The notes under the pieces were generated by a model. That model ran no database searches, was not told the DNA's origin, and worked only from the letters and a program-made list of their open reading frames with translations. This document shows, piece by piece, positions 22,401-31,604 of a stretch of DNA of 64,000 nt (positions are counted from its first letter, which is position 1; each line of letters starts with the position of its first letter). The stretch is from DATHBD01 sp035296325 (lineage in GTDB: Bacteria > Actinomycetota > Actinomycetes > Mycobacteriales > Micromonosporaceae): positions 73,936-137,935 of the forward strand of contig DATHBD010000014.1 of the NCBI GenBank assembly GCA_035296325.1. Reading direction: 5' to 3'. Both the position numbers and the translations under genes were made by a program.

Positions 22401-24113
22401 ATGACGGATGGGGTGACCGACGGGGCGGGTGGGATGAACGGCGGATTTGTGCGGGATGTGATGTTGATGGGCCGCGGCCAGGAGCGGTCGGCTTTCGGCG
22501 GGCGGCGTCCGCGGAAGCTGGCGACGATCCGCAGAGGTGCGCGCCCGTTGGCATACTCTGCCGTCGTCTGCACCCTGCTCTGCTCAGTCCTCGCCGGGCG
22601 AGCGTCCGCCGAACCGGGCGGCGTCAGCGTCCCGGACCCTGGCGTACGACCAGTGGCGGCAGGTGCGCTCGCCGCCCCCGGCACCGGCACCGCCACCGGC
22701 GCGGTCACGCCGGTCGGCCTGCCGGGTGCCCCGCCCGTGCTCGGCCCGCTCGCGCTTCAGATCACGGCTGAGCAGCGCGCCGTGGCGTCGCTCGGCGAGC
22801 AGCTCAAGAAGGCGGAGCTCGACCTCACCGCTGCCACCGAGGCCACCGAAGAGGCGAAGACCCGCCTGGAGGAGGCCGAGGAGCGCCTGTCCGGCCTGCG
22901 TGGAGAGGCCAACGAGGCCGCCACCGATGCCTACAAGCGGGCCACCGCGCTGGGGCCGTACGGCTCGTACGCCGACACGCTGCGCAAGCTCTCCGTGCTG
23001 GCTCCCGGCATGGGGACCCAGCCGGGCGGTCCGGAAACGGCGTATGAGCTGCTCCGGACGGAACAGGCCGAGCAGGCCGCCCGGGAGGCGCGCGACGCGG
23101 CGCAGACCAAAGAAACGACGATCCGCACCCAGCGCGACGCCGTGAAGCAGTCGTTCGACCAGCGCACCGCCGCACTCAACGACCTGATCACCCGGAACGC
23201 CGTCCAGTTGCCGCAGATCGAAGCGGAGCGCGACGCCTACGAGGCGGCCCTCGGCGGACCGAACCAGGGCGGACCGAACCAGGGCGGATTGGGCGCTGCC
23301 GGGCCGCATGCCAACACGATCAACATCGACGGCATGTCCGCCCACCCGAAGGCGCTGGTGGCGAGGGACTTCGCGCTGGGTGCGGTCGGCTTGCCGTACC
23401 TCTGGGCCGCCGAGGGCCCGCGTGAGTACGACTGCTCCGGACTGATGTGGGCGGCCTACCGTCGAGCGGGGCACACGCTGCCCCGGGTGGCGGCCGATCA
23501 GTACCACCGGTACCGCAGCACAGCGGCGATCAACCCGACCCGCGTCACCCCGGGTGATCTGCTCCTCCCCGGCGACATGGTGTTCTTCGGCGACAAGCGG
23601 GACTGGCGGTCCATCCACCACGTCGGCATGTACGTCGGCGGCGGTCAGATGGTGCACGCCCCCCGGGCTGGCCTGACGGTTCGGGTCTCCCCGGTCTGGT
23701 GGTCGGAGTTGTACGGCGCGGTCCGCATCTTCCCAGCCGTACCCGGGCCGGCTGCGCCGCTGCCGCCGAACCCCGTCCCGCCGTTGGTCGCCCCCTCGGT
23801 GCCGCCGTGGAGCTCCCCGACCGCGACGCCACCGGCGACCCCGCCGACGACGCCGCCGACGACCCCGCCGACGGAGACCCCGTCGACGCCGCCGACGACC
23901 CCGCCGACGGAGACGCCGCCGACGGCCCCGCCCACGACCCCGCCCGCGAGACCCACGGAGAGCCCGTCTGCAGAACCGCCGCCGTCGGAGAACCCGTCGC
24001 AGCCACCGTCCCCCGAGCCCTCGGTCGTCCCATCACCGGAGCCGCCGTCATCGCCGCCGGAGTCCCCACCGGCGAGCGGCTCCGCTGGGCCCAGCCCGTC
24101 GCCCGGGTCGTAA
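22401..24113 (+). CDS. Secreted NlpC/P60 peptidoglycan endopeptidase with coiled coil and Pro-rich tail
   Basis: A 570-residue cell-wall hydrolase. The export signal is long (hydrophobic AYSAVVCTLLCSVLAG, cut probably after residue 70). A coiled-coil region at about 120-285, rich in Ala and Glu, resembles the autoinhibitory helices of RipA-type enzymes. The NlpC/P60 domain (about 315-445) has catalytic Cys345 in EYDCSGLMW and His407 in IHHVGMYVG. A tail of Pro/Thr/Ser repeats (PPTTPPTETP) fills residues 460-570 and may thread through the wall. The ATG follows GTGAGGT. No c-di-AMP riboswitch was recognised upstream. Confidence 0.9.
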   Translation: MTDGVTDGAGGMNGGFVRDVMLMGRGQERSAFGGRRPRKLATIRRGARPLAYSAVVCTLLCSVLAGRASAEPGGVSVPDPGVRPVAAGALAAPGTGTATGAVTPVGLPGAPPVLGPLALQITAEQRAVASLGEQLKKAELDLTAATEATEEAKTRLEEAEERLSGLRGEANEAATDAYKRATALGPYGSYADTLRKLSVLAPGMGTQPGGPETAYELLRTEQAEQAAREARDAAQTKETTIRTQRDAVKQSFDQRTAALNDLITRNAVQLPQIEAERDAYEAALGGPNQGGPNQGGLGAAGPHANTINIDGMSAHPKALVARDFALGAVGLPYLWAAEGPREYDCSGLMWAAYRRAGHTLPRVAADQYHRYRSTAAINPTRVTPGDLLLPGDMVFFGDKRDWRSIHHVGMYVGGGQMVHAPRAGLTVRVSPVWWSELYGAVRIFPAVPGPAAPLPPNPVPPLVAPSVPPWSSPTATPPATPPTTPPTTPPTETPSTPPTTPPTETPPTAPPTTPPARPTESPSAEPPPSENPSQPPSPEPSVVPSPEPPSSPPESPPASGSAGPSPSPGS

Positions 24114-24197
24114 CATCTGCCAGCGCACTGCAGTGCCCATCTGTCCCTGGGATGTGGCACGGTAGTGCCAGACGCGGTGGATGCGTGGAGGCAGACC

Positions 24198-26054
24198 ATG
24201 AACGACCCATATCCGGCCACATGTCACAGGTGCCGTCAGCCGGTGCCCCTCGGCGCGGCAGTCTGCCCATCGTGTGGCGCGTCCACGTCGTCGGGCCATC
24301 CAGGACCGGTCCACGAGGGTATGCCGACGCCGTACGAACCGCCCCCCGCACCGCCGTCGATCTATGAGCTCTGGCCAGGGCTGGCCCGTGGCGCAACGTC
24401 CCGGGTCGGCGGCTCCGGCGGGGCGATCCAGCCGATCATGGCGCCAGAGTCCGAGGTTCCGCCGCTGCCCAGCCGCGTTCCACGACCGAACGCCCCGCTG
24501 TCCCCGTGGGACGGTTTCGCCAAGGCGTGGGAGGGCAAGCCTGATCAGGCAGAGCAGCCCAGCCCTGTGACCGGGTCAGCCTCCAGCGCGGGATCATCAC
24601 CACAGTCACCGGCAATGGCACCCGCACCGGCACCGGGCGGGCCGGAGCAGAGCGCGCGCGCCGCCGACCCGACGGGCGCCGACCGGTCCGGGGCGGTGTC
24701 TGCGGCCGGGCAAGCCGCGCTCGCTCCGACCAACGGCCGGCCCGGCGTCCCCGGCACGCCGCGGGGCACCCGGGCCAACGCCAGGGTGCGCGGCGCCGCG
24801 GCGGTCACCGCCGAAGAGGCCGCGGCGGCCCGCATCGCGGCGGCACCGACGGTGTACCGGGCCGGCGGCGGAGTCGTCGGGCTCGATGCGTTCGCCGGTA
24901 CCGCGGACCCGTACTCCGCGCGCACCCCTGAGCCGCGCTCAGGCCAAGCCGTCCCACCCGAACTCCGCTCGCCCGAGCCCCGCTCGCCCGAGCCCCGCTC
25001 ACCCGAACTCCGCTCGTCCGAGCCCCGCTCACCCGAACACCGCTCACCCGAGCCCCGCTCGCCTGAGCCACAGCCGCGGCCGCTGAACCCGCCGGAGCCG
25101 CTGGCACCGCCGCCGGAGCCATCCCCGCCGCCGGAGCCTTCGCCGCCGCCCGCGCCCCGCCCGCCCGATCCCGTGCCCCCTGCGCCGGAGCCCTCGCCGT
25201 TTCCAGCGCCGTTCCCCGCACCACCGGGCCCGGGCCCGGGCCGACCGGGGCCGGCGCCGCAGCCTCCCGGCCCACCGCAACCCGAGCCGCAGCCACTACC
25301 GCCGCCCTACCCGCCGGCGCCCGCACCCCCGTTCCCCGTGCCGATGTCCCGTCAGCCCCAGGCCGACCTGCAACCGGACCCCGGGCCCGAGCCGGCATCG
25401 CTCGGCTGGGGCGCGCCCGCCTCTGCTCCGCCGGTGCCGCGCCAACCCATGTCCCGACCCCTTCCGGCCAGCCAACCGATAGCCGGGCAACCCTTCCCGA
25501 GACCGCTGACCCCACCCGAGCCGGTCCGGCCGGAAGCCGCTTCGGCTCCGGTCATCCCCGCACAGCGGATTCCCGGGCAGTCGTTCGAGTCACAGCCGAT
25601 ACCCCCGGAGCCGGTCTCGGCGCAGCCAAGCTCGGCGCCGCCCGGTTTCACACTGCCTGGCCCGGCGCCGCGACCGTTTGGATCCGGGACTGTCTATCCG
25701 TCGACCGGCCGACCACGCACGGTGATCCCCCCGGTGAGCGGGACCCGGTACGGTGACCGCCCCGCGTCGGACAGCCCGTGGGCTGAACGTCCACAAGGGA
25801 CGGTGTACGGCGGCGCAGGCGCTCCGCAGCAACTCCCGCGACAACAGGGTTCACTGCCGTTGGAGACGTCGGGCTCCCTCACCGGCCACATCCTCAGCCA
25901 GGGCTCGGCGGACAACCGTCCGGCCACCCGGTCCGGCACGGGCAAGGTGGTCCTGGTGCTGGTCCTGATCCTGCTGGTCGTGGCTGCGCTGGTTGCCGTC
26001 GGTTTTGCCAACACCCGGCTGCTCGAGGTGATCAAGGACGTGATCAGCGGGTAG
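24198..26054 (+). CDS. Pro-rich membrane protein with N-terminal zinc ribbon
   Basis: A 618-residue protein of unknown function. Residues 9-26 hold a zinc ribbon, CHRC and CPSC. The middle is low-complexity Pro/Ala/Glu sequence, including eight copies of a five-residue unit SPEPR, encoded by 15-bp DNA repeats. A single membrane helix (KVVLVLVLILLVVAALVAVGFA) lies near the C-terminus, followed by only about 16 residues. The expected topology is a long cytosolic disordered arm tethered to the membrane. GGAGG seven bases before the ATG at 24198 decides the start. Confidence 0.75.
   Translation: MNDPYPATCHRCRQPVPLGAAVCPSCGASTSSGHPGPVHEGMPTPYEPPPAPPSIYELWPGLARGATSRVGGSGGAIQPIMAPESEVPPLPSRVPRPNAPLSPWDGFAKAWEGKPDQAEQPSPVTGSASSAGSSPQSPAMAPAPAPGGPEQSARAADPTGADRSGAVSAAGQAALAPTNGRPGVPGTPRGTRANARVRGAAAVTAEEAAAARIAAAPTVYRAGGGVVGLDAFAGTADPYSARTPEPRSGQAVPPELRSPEPRSPEPRSPELRSSEPRSPEHRSPEPRSPEPQPRPLNPPEPLAPPPEPSPPPEPSPPPAPRPPDPVPPAPEPSPFPAPFPAPPGPGPGRPGPAPQPPGPPQPEPQPLPPPYPPAPAPPFPVPMSRQPQADLQPDPGPEPASLGWGAPASAPPVPRQPMSRPLPASQPIAGQPFPRPLTPPEPVRPEAASAPVIPAQRIPGQSFESQPIPPEPVSAQPSSAPPGFTLPGPAPRPFGSGTVYPSTGRPRTVIPPVSGTRYGDRPASDSPWAERPQGTVYGGAGAPQQLPRQQGSLPLETSGSLTGHILSQGSADNRPATRSGTGKVVLVLVLILLVVAALVAVGFANTRLLEVIKDVISG
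24955..25072 (+). repeat. 15-bp coding tandem repeat (SPEPR units)
   Basis: About eight contiguous copies of a 15-bp unit like CGCTCGCCCGAGCCC encode the pentapeptide SPEPR and close variants (SPELR, SSEPR, SPEHR). Copy number is likely to vary between strains. Confidence 0.8.
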
Positions 26055-26210
26055 CGGGCGGCCGTAGCTTCGCCCCGTGGCGGGCGAGGTAGGATAAATC
26101 CACCACTCCCTCATCCTGCCGTGGGTGAGCCGCGCCACGTAAGATCCCCGACCAGCGGGATTTCCGGCGCGCCGAGTTAACCTTGAGCGTTGCCCACCGG
26201 AAGGTTTTAC

Positions 26211-27674
26211 GTGTCGATCGTCGACCCCAGTTCGTTCCCATCGCTGTTCCAGCCCGCCGCATCGGAGATCACGGCATCGCAGAGCCCGGCACCGGCCCCG
26301 ATCGAAGCGCCGGATGCCACCACCGCTGCCACGCCGGTGAACGGCTTCGCTGCCCTGGGCCTGCCTCGCAAGCTGGTTCGGGCGTTGGCTGTCGAAGGGA
26401 TCACCACCCCGTTCGAGATTCAGACCGCGACGGTGCCGGATGCGCTCGCTGGTCGGGACGTGCTCGGCAGGGGTCAGACCGGCTCGGGCAAGACCCTCGC
26501 CTTCGGGCTCTCGCTGCTCACCCGGCTCTCCCGGTCCGGTCGATCGGCGCCGCGCCACCCCAAGGCACTGGTGCTCGTGCCGACGCGCGAGCTGGCCATG
26601 CAGGTCAACGACGCGCTCACCCCGCTGGGCAAGGCGGTCGGGCTGTTCAGCAAGACGGCGGTCGGTGGCGTCCCGTACGACAAGCAGATCTGGGCCCTTG
26701 ACCGGGGCGTTGACGTGCTCGTCGCAACGCCGGGCCGGCTCGGCGACCTGATCCGGCGCGGCGCCTGCTCGCTGGACTCGGTCGAGGTCACGGTGCTCGA
26801 CGAGGCCGACCAGATGGCCGACATGGGCTTCCTGCCCGAGGTCACCGAACTGCTCGAACAGACCCCGGCCGGCAGCCAGCGACTGCTCTTCTCCGCCACC
26901 CTGGACAAGGACGTCGATGCGCTGGTCAAGCGCTTCCTGACCGACCCGGTCACGCACTCCGTCGGGCCGGCCGCGGTGTCGATCGACGCGATGGACCACC
27001 ACATCCTGCTGGTGCCGCCGCACGACAAGTTCGCCGTGGCAGCCTCCATCGCCGCACGCCCCGGGCGCACCATGCTCTTCGTCAAGACCCAGCTCGGCGT
27101 GGACGAGCTGGTCACCCAGCTGGCGAGCGTCGGCGTCCGCGCCGGCGCCCTGCACGGCGGCAAGACCCAGCGGGTGCGCACCCGCACGCTGGCCGAGTTC
27201 AAGGAGGGCGGCGTCGACGTGCTGGTGGCGACCGACGTGGCGGCCCGCGGTATCCACGTCGACGGCGTATCCCTCGTCGTGCACATCGATCCGCCCCGGG
27301 ACGCCAAGGACTACCTGCACCGGGCCGGGCGCACCGCCCGGGCCGGCGAGTCCGGAACCGTCGTCACGCTGGTGATGCCGCGCCAGCGCCGGCGTGCCGC
27401 CGAGATGCTCTCCAAGGCCGGCGTCTCGCCGACCGAGGCGCGGGTGAAGGTCGGCGACCCCACGTTGGTCGCGGTGACCGGAGCCCGGGTGCCCACCGGT
27501 GTCCCGGTGCCGGTCCGCACCTTCGACTCCCGCTCGCCCGGCCGCAGCAGCGAGTCCGGTTCCCGGTACGGCCACGCCGGCCCCAGGCACGAGTTCGGTG
27601 AGCGGCGTCCGCCGCGCAACGCCGGCCGGCCGTCGCGCCAGCCCAGGGTCGCGCGGCACCCCGCCGCCGGCTGA
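26211..27674 (+). CDS. DEAD-box ATP-dependent RNA helicase
   Basis: A 487-residue RNA helicase with all core motifs: Q motif around TTPFEIQ, motif I GQTGSGKT, Ia PTRELAMQ, II DEAD, III SAT, IV LFVKTQ, V ATDVAARGIHV and VI HRAGRTARAG. The C-terminal tail is basic and Arg/Gly/Pro-rich (SRSPGRSSESGSRYG), suited to RNA binding. Roles of such proteins are ribosome assembly and RNA turnover. The GTG at 26211 follows GGAAGG; an upstream TTG at 26190 is less likely. A perfect 40-bp palindrome lies about 50 bases after the stop. Confidence 0.92.
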   Translation: MSIVDPSSFPSLFQPAASEITASQSPAPAPIEAPDATTAATPVNGFAALGLPRKLVRALAVEGITTPFEIQTATVPDALAGRDVLGRGQTGSGKTLAFGLSLLTRLSRSGRSAPRHPKALVLVPTRELAMQVNDALTPLGKAVGLFSKTAVGGVPYDKQIWALDRGVDVLVATPGRLGDLIRRGACSLDSVEVTVLDEADQMADMGFLPEVTELLEQTPAGSQRLLFSATLDKDVDALVKRFLTDPVTHSVGPAAVSIDAMDHHILLVPPHDKFAVAASIAARPGRTMLFVKTQLGVDELVTQLASVGVRAGALHGGKTQRVRTRTLAEFKEGGVDVLVATDVAARGIHVDGVSLVVHIDPPRDAKDYLHRAGRTARAGESGTVVTLVMPRQRRRAAEMLSKAGVSPTEARVKVGDPTLVAVTGARVPTGVPVPVRTFDSRSPGRSSESGSRYGHAGPRHEFGERRPPRNAGRPSRQPRVARHPAAG

Positions 27675-27725
27675 GCTGACCGGCCCGCTCCTCACCTGTA
27701 GTTCAAACTCGCCGCGGATAGACCC

Positions 27726-27765
27726 CGTATAGACCTGCTCGCACCGGTGCGAGCAGGTCTATACG
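27726..27765. repeat. 40-bp perfect palindrome, family II copy 1
   Basis: Two 20-base arms meet without a loop; each arm begins CGTATAGACCTGCTCGCACC on its own strand. Weaker similarity to the copy at 31605 continues for about 30 bases to the right (GCGGGCAACCACCTGGCCGG). It follows the DEAD-box gene and could end its transcript, but the shared flank argues for a mobile or regulatory repeat. Confidence 0.8.
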
Positions 27766-27990
27766 CCGTGCAGCGGGCAACCACCTGGCCGGGATCCGGG
27801 TCTCAAGCAAGCCGGCCGGCGGCCGGACGGGTGTGCGACATGCGCGACGTCAACACGCCACAGTGGACCCCGAGCGTCCATTGTGGATACCGTCCGGGCG
27901 GGTCCGCCGGCGGCAGGGGTCGGTCCGGTCCACAGCCCGGACCTGCGGCACGGGAAGGCTCACGGAAGCCGGCAACCGGGCCTTACCACA

Positions 27991-28138
27991 GAGAATTTCT
28001 CAAGCCACACCTTTTCCGTGTTTGTCGGACACGCCACCCTCACGGTGCTGTAATGGTCGTACGTAACAGGAAGGCTTGTACTTGGCGTGGGGTATGGGGC
28101 CACACGCCGATTCGTCAAGTCTTCCCCCATGCAAGGAG
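27991..28138 (+). promoter_or_regulatory. Probable bldC promoter and leader region
   Basis: The 380 bases between the palindrome and bldC contain no convincing gene. The segment from about 27990 is less GC-rich than its surroundings and starts with the small palindrome GAGAATTTCTC (27991-28001). A TAAT-containing stretch near 28051 could be a -10 region, but no confident promoter was assigned. AGGAGG at 28134-28139 serves bldC. Confidence 0.35.
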
Positions 28139-28145
28139 GCGGCCC

Positions 28146-28364
28146 GTGGACACGGGAGATCGCTTGCTGACTCCGGGCGAAGTCGCCGCGTTGTTTCGCG
28201 TGGATCCGAAGACTGTGACCCGTTGGGCCGCGGCCGGAAGGATCAGCAGTATCCGAACGCCAGGAGGGCATCGTCGCTTCCGGGAGTCCGAGGTACGCGC
28301 GCTACTCGAGGGCGAGGGCGCACTCGACGAGGTGCCTAGCTCGAACGGGAACGGTCCGAATTGA
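28146..28364 (+). CDS. bldC: Developmental transcriptional regulator BldC
   Basis: A 72-residue MerR-type winged-helix DNA-binding protein without an effector domain. LLTPGEVAALFRVDPKTVTR and RTPGGHRRFRESEVRALL are the BldC signatures. In Streptomyces BldC binds DNA as head-to-tail oligomers and delays sporulation; a similar developmental role is expected here. The GTG at 28146 follows AGGAGG by about seven bases, and the product length matches BldC. Its last 29 bases overlap the 3' end of the convergent flavin prenyltransferase gene. Confidence 0.93.
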   Translation: MDTGDRLLTPGEVAALFRVDPKTVTRWAAAGRISSIRTPGGHRRFRESEVRALLEGEGALDEVPSSNGNGPN

Positions 28365-28995
28365 GTTGACCCGCCCAGCGGGTATAGAGCGTGTGCGGTA
28401 CACCGGCAGCGTCAAGCACCTTGCCGGCGATGAAATCGATGAGCTGCTGTGCGGAAGCGGCCGCTCCGGCGCTGTAGAAGCCGGGGCTGGCCGGCAGGAC
28501 CGTGGCGCCCGCGTCGTGCAGGGCGATCAGATGCTCCAGGTGGCTCCGGGTGACCGGGGTTTCCCGCGGCACCACCACGACCGGCCGGCGCTCCTTGAGG
28601 TTGACCTCGGCGGAGCGCTGCAACAGGTCCTTTGACAGGCCGATGGCGATGCCGGCGCAGGCCGCCGTGCTGGCCGGGACGATCAACATGCCGTACGCGG
28701 GGTACGAACCGCTGCTCGGACCGGCCGCGAGGTCACCCGGCGGCCAGTAGCTCAGGTCCGCTCCGGCCAGGTCGGTGCCGAGCCACCGGGCGAGATCGTC
28801 CTTCCAGTGCGCGTCCCGGAACGGGGCACCCGTCTCATCCAGGATCGTCAACCGGGCCGCCCGGCTCACCACCAGGTCGACGGCGCAGCCCGCATCCAGC
28901 AGCGCCCGCAGCACCGCCGCGGCGTACGGCGTACCGGATGCGCCGGAGACGCCGACGATCCACGGCCGCCGCGCGCTCACGGGCGGGGCGCTCAC
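28336..28995 (-). CDS. mqnM: UbiX-like flavin prenyltransferase (MqnM)
   Basis: A 219-residue flavoprotein of the UbiX/Pad1 family, which makes the prenylated FMN needed by UbiD-type decarboxylases. Conserved features are VGVSGASGTPYAAAVLRALL at the N-terminus, IVPASTAACAGIAIGLS, and VVVPRETPVTRSHLE. It is co-transcribed with UbiA- and UbiD-like genes, the arrangement of late menaquinone genes in futalosine-pathway actinobacteria. The GTG at 28995 shares GTGA with the mqnP stop; a second GTG at 28980 is possible. The 3' end overlaps bldC by 29 bases. Confidence 0.9.
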   Translation of the reverse strand: MSAPPVSARRPWIVGVSGASGTPYAAAVLRALLDAGCAVDLVVSRAARLTILDETGAPFRDAHWKDDLARWLGTDLAGADLSYWPPGDLAAGPSSGSYPAYGMLIVPASTAACAGIAIGLSKDLLQRSAEVNLKERRPVVVVPRETPVTRSHLEHLIALHDAGATVLPASPGFYSAGAAASAQQLIDFIAGKVLDAAGVPHTLYTRWAGQLNSDRSRSS

Positions 28996-29927
28996 GGGCG
29001 CAGCCCGCCGCGCAGGACGAGGTCGAGCAGCGCGAATGCAAACAACGCGATGCCGACGAACCCGTTGGCGGTGAAGAACGCGCGGTTCACCCGGGACAGG
29101 TCGTCGGGGCGCACGATGGCGTGCTCGTAGGCGAACGCCACCGCGGTGAGCGCCAGGCCGATCCACCAGAGCCAGCCGAGCCCCACCAGCACGCCGAACC
29201 AGACGAACAGCGCAAACGTCACCACGTGCGCGACGGTCGACGCGTGCAGGGCGAACGGGATGCCGAAGCGCGCCGGCACCGAGTGCACGCCGATTTCCCG
29301 GTCCACCGACGCGTCCTGGCACGCGTAGATCAGGTCGAAGCCGCCGATCCACAGCCCCACGCCGATCGCGAGCACCCATGCCGGCCCGGATCCGGCGAGC
29401 GTGCCGGTCACCGCGAGCCAGCCGCCCATCGGCCCGACCATCTGCGCGACGGCCAGCACCGCGTGCGGCCAGTTGGTGAAGCGCTTGGCGTACGGGTAGG
29501 CGACCAGTGGCACCACGGCGAGCGGCGCGAGGATCAGGCACAGCGGGTTGAGCAGCGCCGCCGCCCCGGCGAAGACGGCCAACGCCACCGCCGCGCCGGT
29601 CCAGGCCGTGCCGACACTCACCGCGCCGGTGACCAGTTCGCGCCCGGCGGTACGGGGATTGCGCGCGTCGATGTGCCGGTCGATGATCCGGTTGACCGCC
29701 ATGGCGAAGGTGCGCGCCCCGACCATCGCGATCGTGATCAGCAGCAGATCGAGCCAGCGCACCCCGGGGGCCTCGCCGGGCCCCGCCGCGAGGCGCATCG
29801 CCACGAGCGCGGCGAGGTACGCGAAGGGCAGCGCGAAGACCGAGTGCTCGATCGCGACCAGGCGCAGAAACGCCGGCACGCCCCGCCGGGCCGGCGCTCC
29901 CGGCGCGGTCACCGCCTGCGCGCTCAT
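28992..29927 (-). CDS. mqnP: UbiA-like prenyltransferase for menaquinone (MqnP)
   Basis: A 311-residue integral membrane prenyltransferase with about eight helices. The two Asp-rich motifs are NRIIDRHID and DLIYACQDASVD, which bind the magnesium-diphosphate of the polyprenyl donor. In this pathway the enzyme is thought to prenylate the 1,4-dihydroxy-6-naphthoate-derived acceptor. The assignment to menaquinone rather than ubiquinone follows from the high-GC actinobacterial context and mqnA/mqnE in the same window. The ATG shares ATGA with the mqnL stop. Confidence 0.92.
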   Translation of the reverse strand: MSAQAVTAPGAPARRGVPAFLRLVAIEHSVFALPFAYLAALVAMRLAAGPGEAPGVRWLDLLLITIAMVGARTFAMAVNRIIDRHIDARNPRTAGRELVTGAVSVGTAWTGAAVALAVFAGAAALLNPLCLILAPLAVVPLVAYPYAKRFTNWPHAVLAVAQMVGPMGGWLAVTGTLAGSGPAWVLAIGVGLWIGGFDLIYACQDASVDREIGVHSVPARFGIPFALHASTVAHVVTFALFVWFGVLVGLGWLWWIGLALTAVAFAYEHAIVRPDDLSRVNRAFFTANGFVGIALFAFALLDLVLRGGLRP

Positions 29928-31384
29928 CGGAAGCCGTACTCGCGCCAGCGGCTCTCCACCTTGGCCGCGACGTCACGGGACATCACCGCGGCGGCCGGCC
30001 ACCCGCGGTGGTAGCCCTCGGTGGGCAGCTTGCGGGTGGCGTCGATGCCGGCCTTGCCGCCCCAGAACTGTTGGTACGACGCGTGGTCCAGGTGATCGAC
30101 CGGGCCCTCGGTGACCAGCAGGTCCCGCGCGTAGTCCACGTTGCCGAAGGCCCGGAACGCCACCTCGGCGTAGTCGTGCACATCGCAGTCGTCGTCCACC
30201 ACGACGATCAGCTTGGTGAGCGAGAGCAGGTGCGCACCCCAGATGGCATTCATCACCTTCTGTGCGTGCTTCGGGAACCGCTTGGCGATGGAGACCACGA
30301 GGCAGTTGTGGAAGACGCCCGGCTCGGGCAGGTCGTAGTCCACGATGTCCGGAATCATCATCTTGATCAGTGGCAGGAAGATGCGCTCGGTCGCCTTGCC
30401 CAGCGGGCCGTCCTCCTGCGGCGGCTGGGACGTGACGATGGAGTGGTAGACCGGGTTGCGCTGCGTCGTCATGCACTCGATGTGCAGCACCGGGAACGGC
30501 TCCACCGGCGTATAGAACCCGGTGTGGTCGCCGAACGGGCCCTCCGGGTGGCGTTCCCCCGGCTCCACGTACCCCTCGAGCACGATCTGGGCGTGCGCCG
30601 GCACCTGCAGCGGCACGGTGAGGCAGTCGACCATCTCCACCCGTTCCCCGCGCAGAAATCCGGCGAACAGGTACTCGTCGATGTCGGACGGGAGCGGTGC
30701 CGTCGCGGCGTAGCTGACGATCGGGTCGCAGCCGATGGCGACCGCGACCGGGAGCCGCTCGCCGCGACGTTCGGCGATGGCGTGGTGGGCGGTGGAGTCC
30801 TTGTGGATCTGCCAGTGCATGCCCAGCGTGGTCGGGCTGTGCTGCTGCAGGCGGTACAGCCCGAGGTTGCGCTTGCCGCTCTCCGGGTGCCGGGTGTGGG
30901 TCAGGCCGTAGTTGTGGAAGATCCCGCCGTCCTCCGGCCAGACCTGCAGCCCGGGGAGCCGGTTGAGGTCGACCTCGTCGCCCTTGTAGACGACCTCCTG
31001 ACAGGGAGCGCCCTTCACCCGCTTCGGCGGCACCGACTTGAGCTGCAGCAACTTGCCCAGCCCGTCCCGGATGCCGGACCAGCCGACCGGCAGTTCCGGC
31101 TTGATCAGCTCGCCGATCCGGTCGCCGATCTCCTCCACGTTGTTGACGCCGAGCGCCATCGCCATCCGCTTCGTCGATCCGAAAATGTTGATCGCGACCG
31201 GCATGTCGCCCCTGGTGGGGCGCTCGAAGAGCAGCGCCGGGCCGCGGGTGCGGACGGTGCGGTTGACGATCTCGCTCAGTTCCAGGGTCGGGTCGACCGG
31301 GACGGTGACCCGGTGCAACTCGCCGGCCCGTTCCAGGGCGGTGAGGAAGTCCTTGAGATCCGGGTACGGAAAGCCGTGCGCCAT
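29924..31384 (-). CDS. mqnL: UbiD-like menaquinone decarboxylase (MqnL)
   Basis: A 486-residue UbiD-family decarboxylase using prenylated FMN. Characteristic blocks are LPGLQVWPEDGGIFHNYG, EGPFGDHTGFYTPVEPFPV, and the glutamate/arginine-bearing region ending NAIWGAHLLSLTKLIVVVD. In futalosine-pathway bacteria it removes the ring carboxylate of the naphthoate intermediate. The ATG at 31384 (MAHGFPYPDLKDFL) is the usual family start; extension to 31468 would add 28 residues unlike other members. First gene of the mqnL-mqnP-mqnM transcript. Confidence 0.93.
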   Translation of the reverse strand: MAHGFPYPDLKDFLTALERAGELHRVTVPVDPTLELSEIVNRTVRTRGPALLFERPTRGDMPVAINIFGSTKRMAMALGVNNVEEIGDRIGELIKPELPVGWSGIRDGLGKLLQLKSVPPKRVKGAPCQEVVYKGDEVDLNRLPGLQVWPEDGGIFHNYGLTHTRHPESGKRNLGLYRLQQHSPTTLGMHWQIHKDSTAHHAIAERRGERLPVAVAIGCDPIVSYAATAPLPSDIDEYLFAGFLRGERVEMVDCLTVPLQVPAHAQIVLEGYVEPGERHPEGPFGDHTGFYTPVEPFPVLHIECMTTQRNPVYHSIVTSQPPQEDGPLGKATERIFLPLIKMMIPDIVDYDLPEPGVFHNCLVVSIAKRFPKHAQKVMNAIWGAHLLSLTKLIVVVDDDCDVHDYAEVAFRAFGNVDYARDLLVTEGPVDHLDHASYQQFWGGKAGIDATRKLPTEGYHRGWPAAAVMSRDVAAKVESRWREYGFR

Positions 31385-31604
31385 ACCGACCAGTCTTGCA
31401 CCCGCCACCGGCCGGGCCCGCGTGACCAGCGCGACACATCCACCCGGCCGCTCCGGCGGCGACCCCACCGTGAGGTGGCTGAGCCGACCCGACGCTGCGC
31501 CACGGCGGATGGCACCCGGAGGATCCGCTCGCCACTACTCGCACTCCGTGCCCCGAGGCGTCACACTCCGCTACGGCGACACTTAGGCGATGGCCACTTT
31601 GTTG

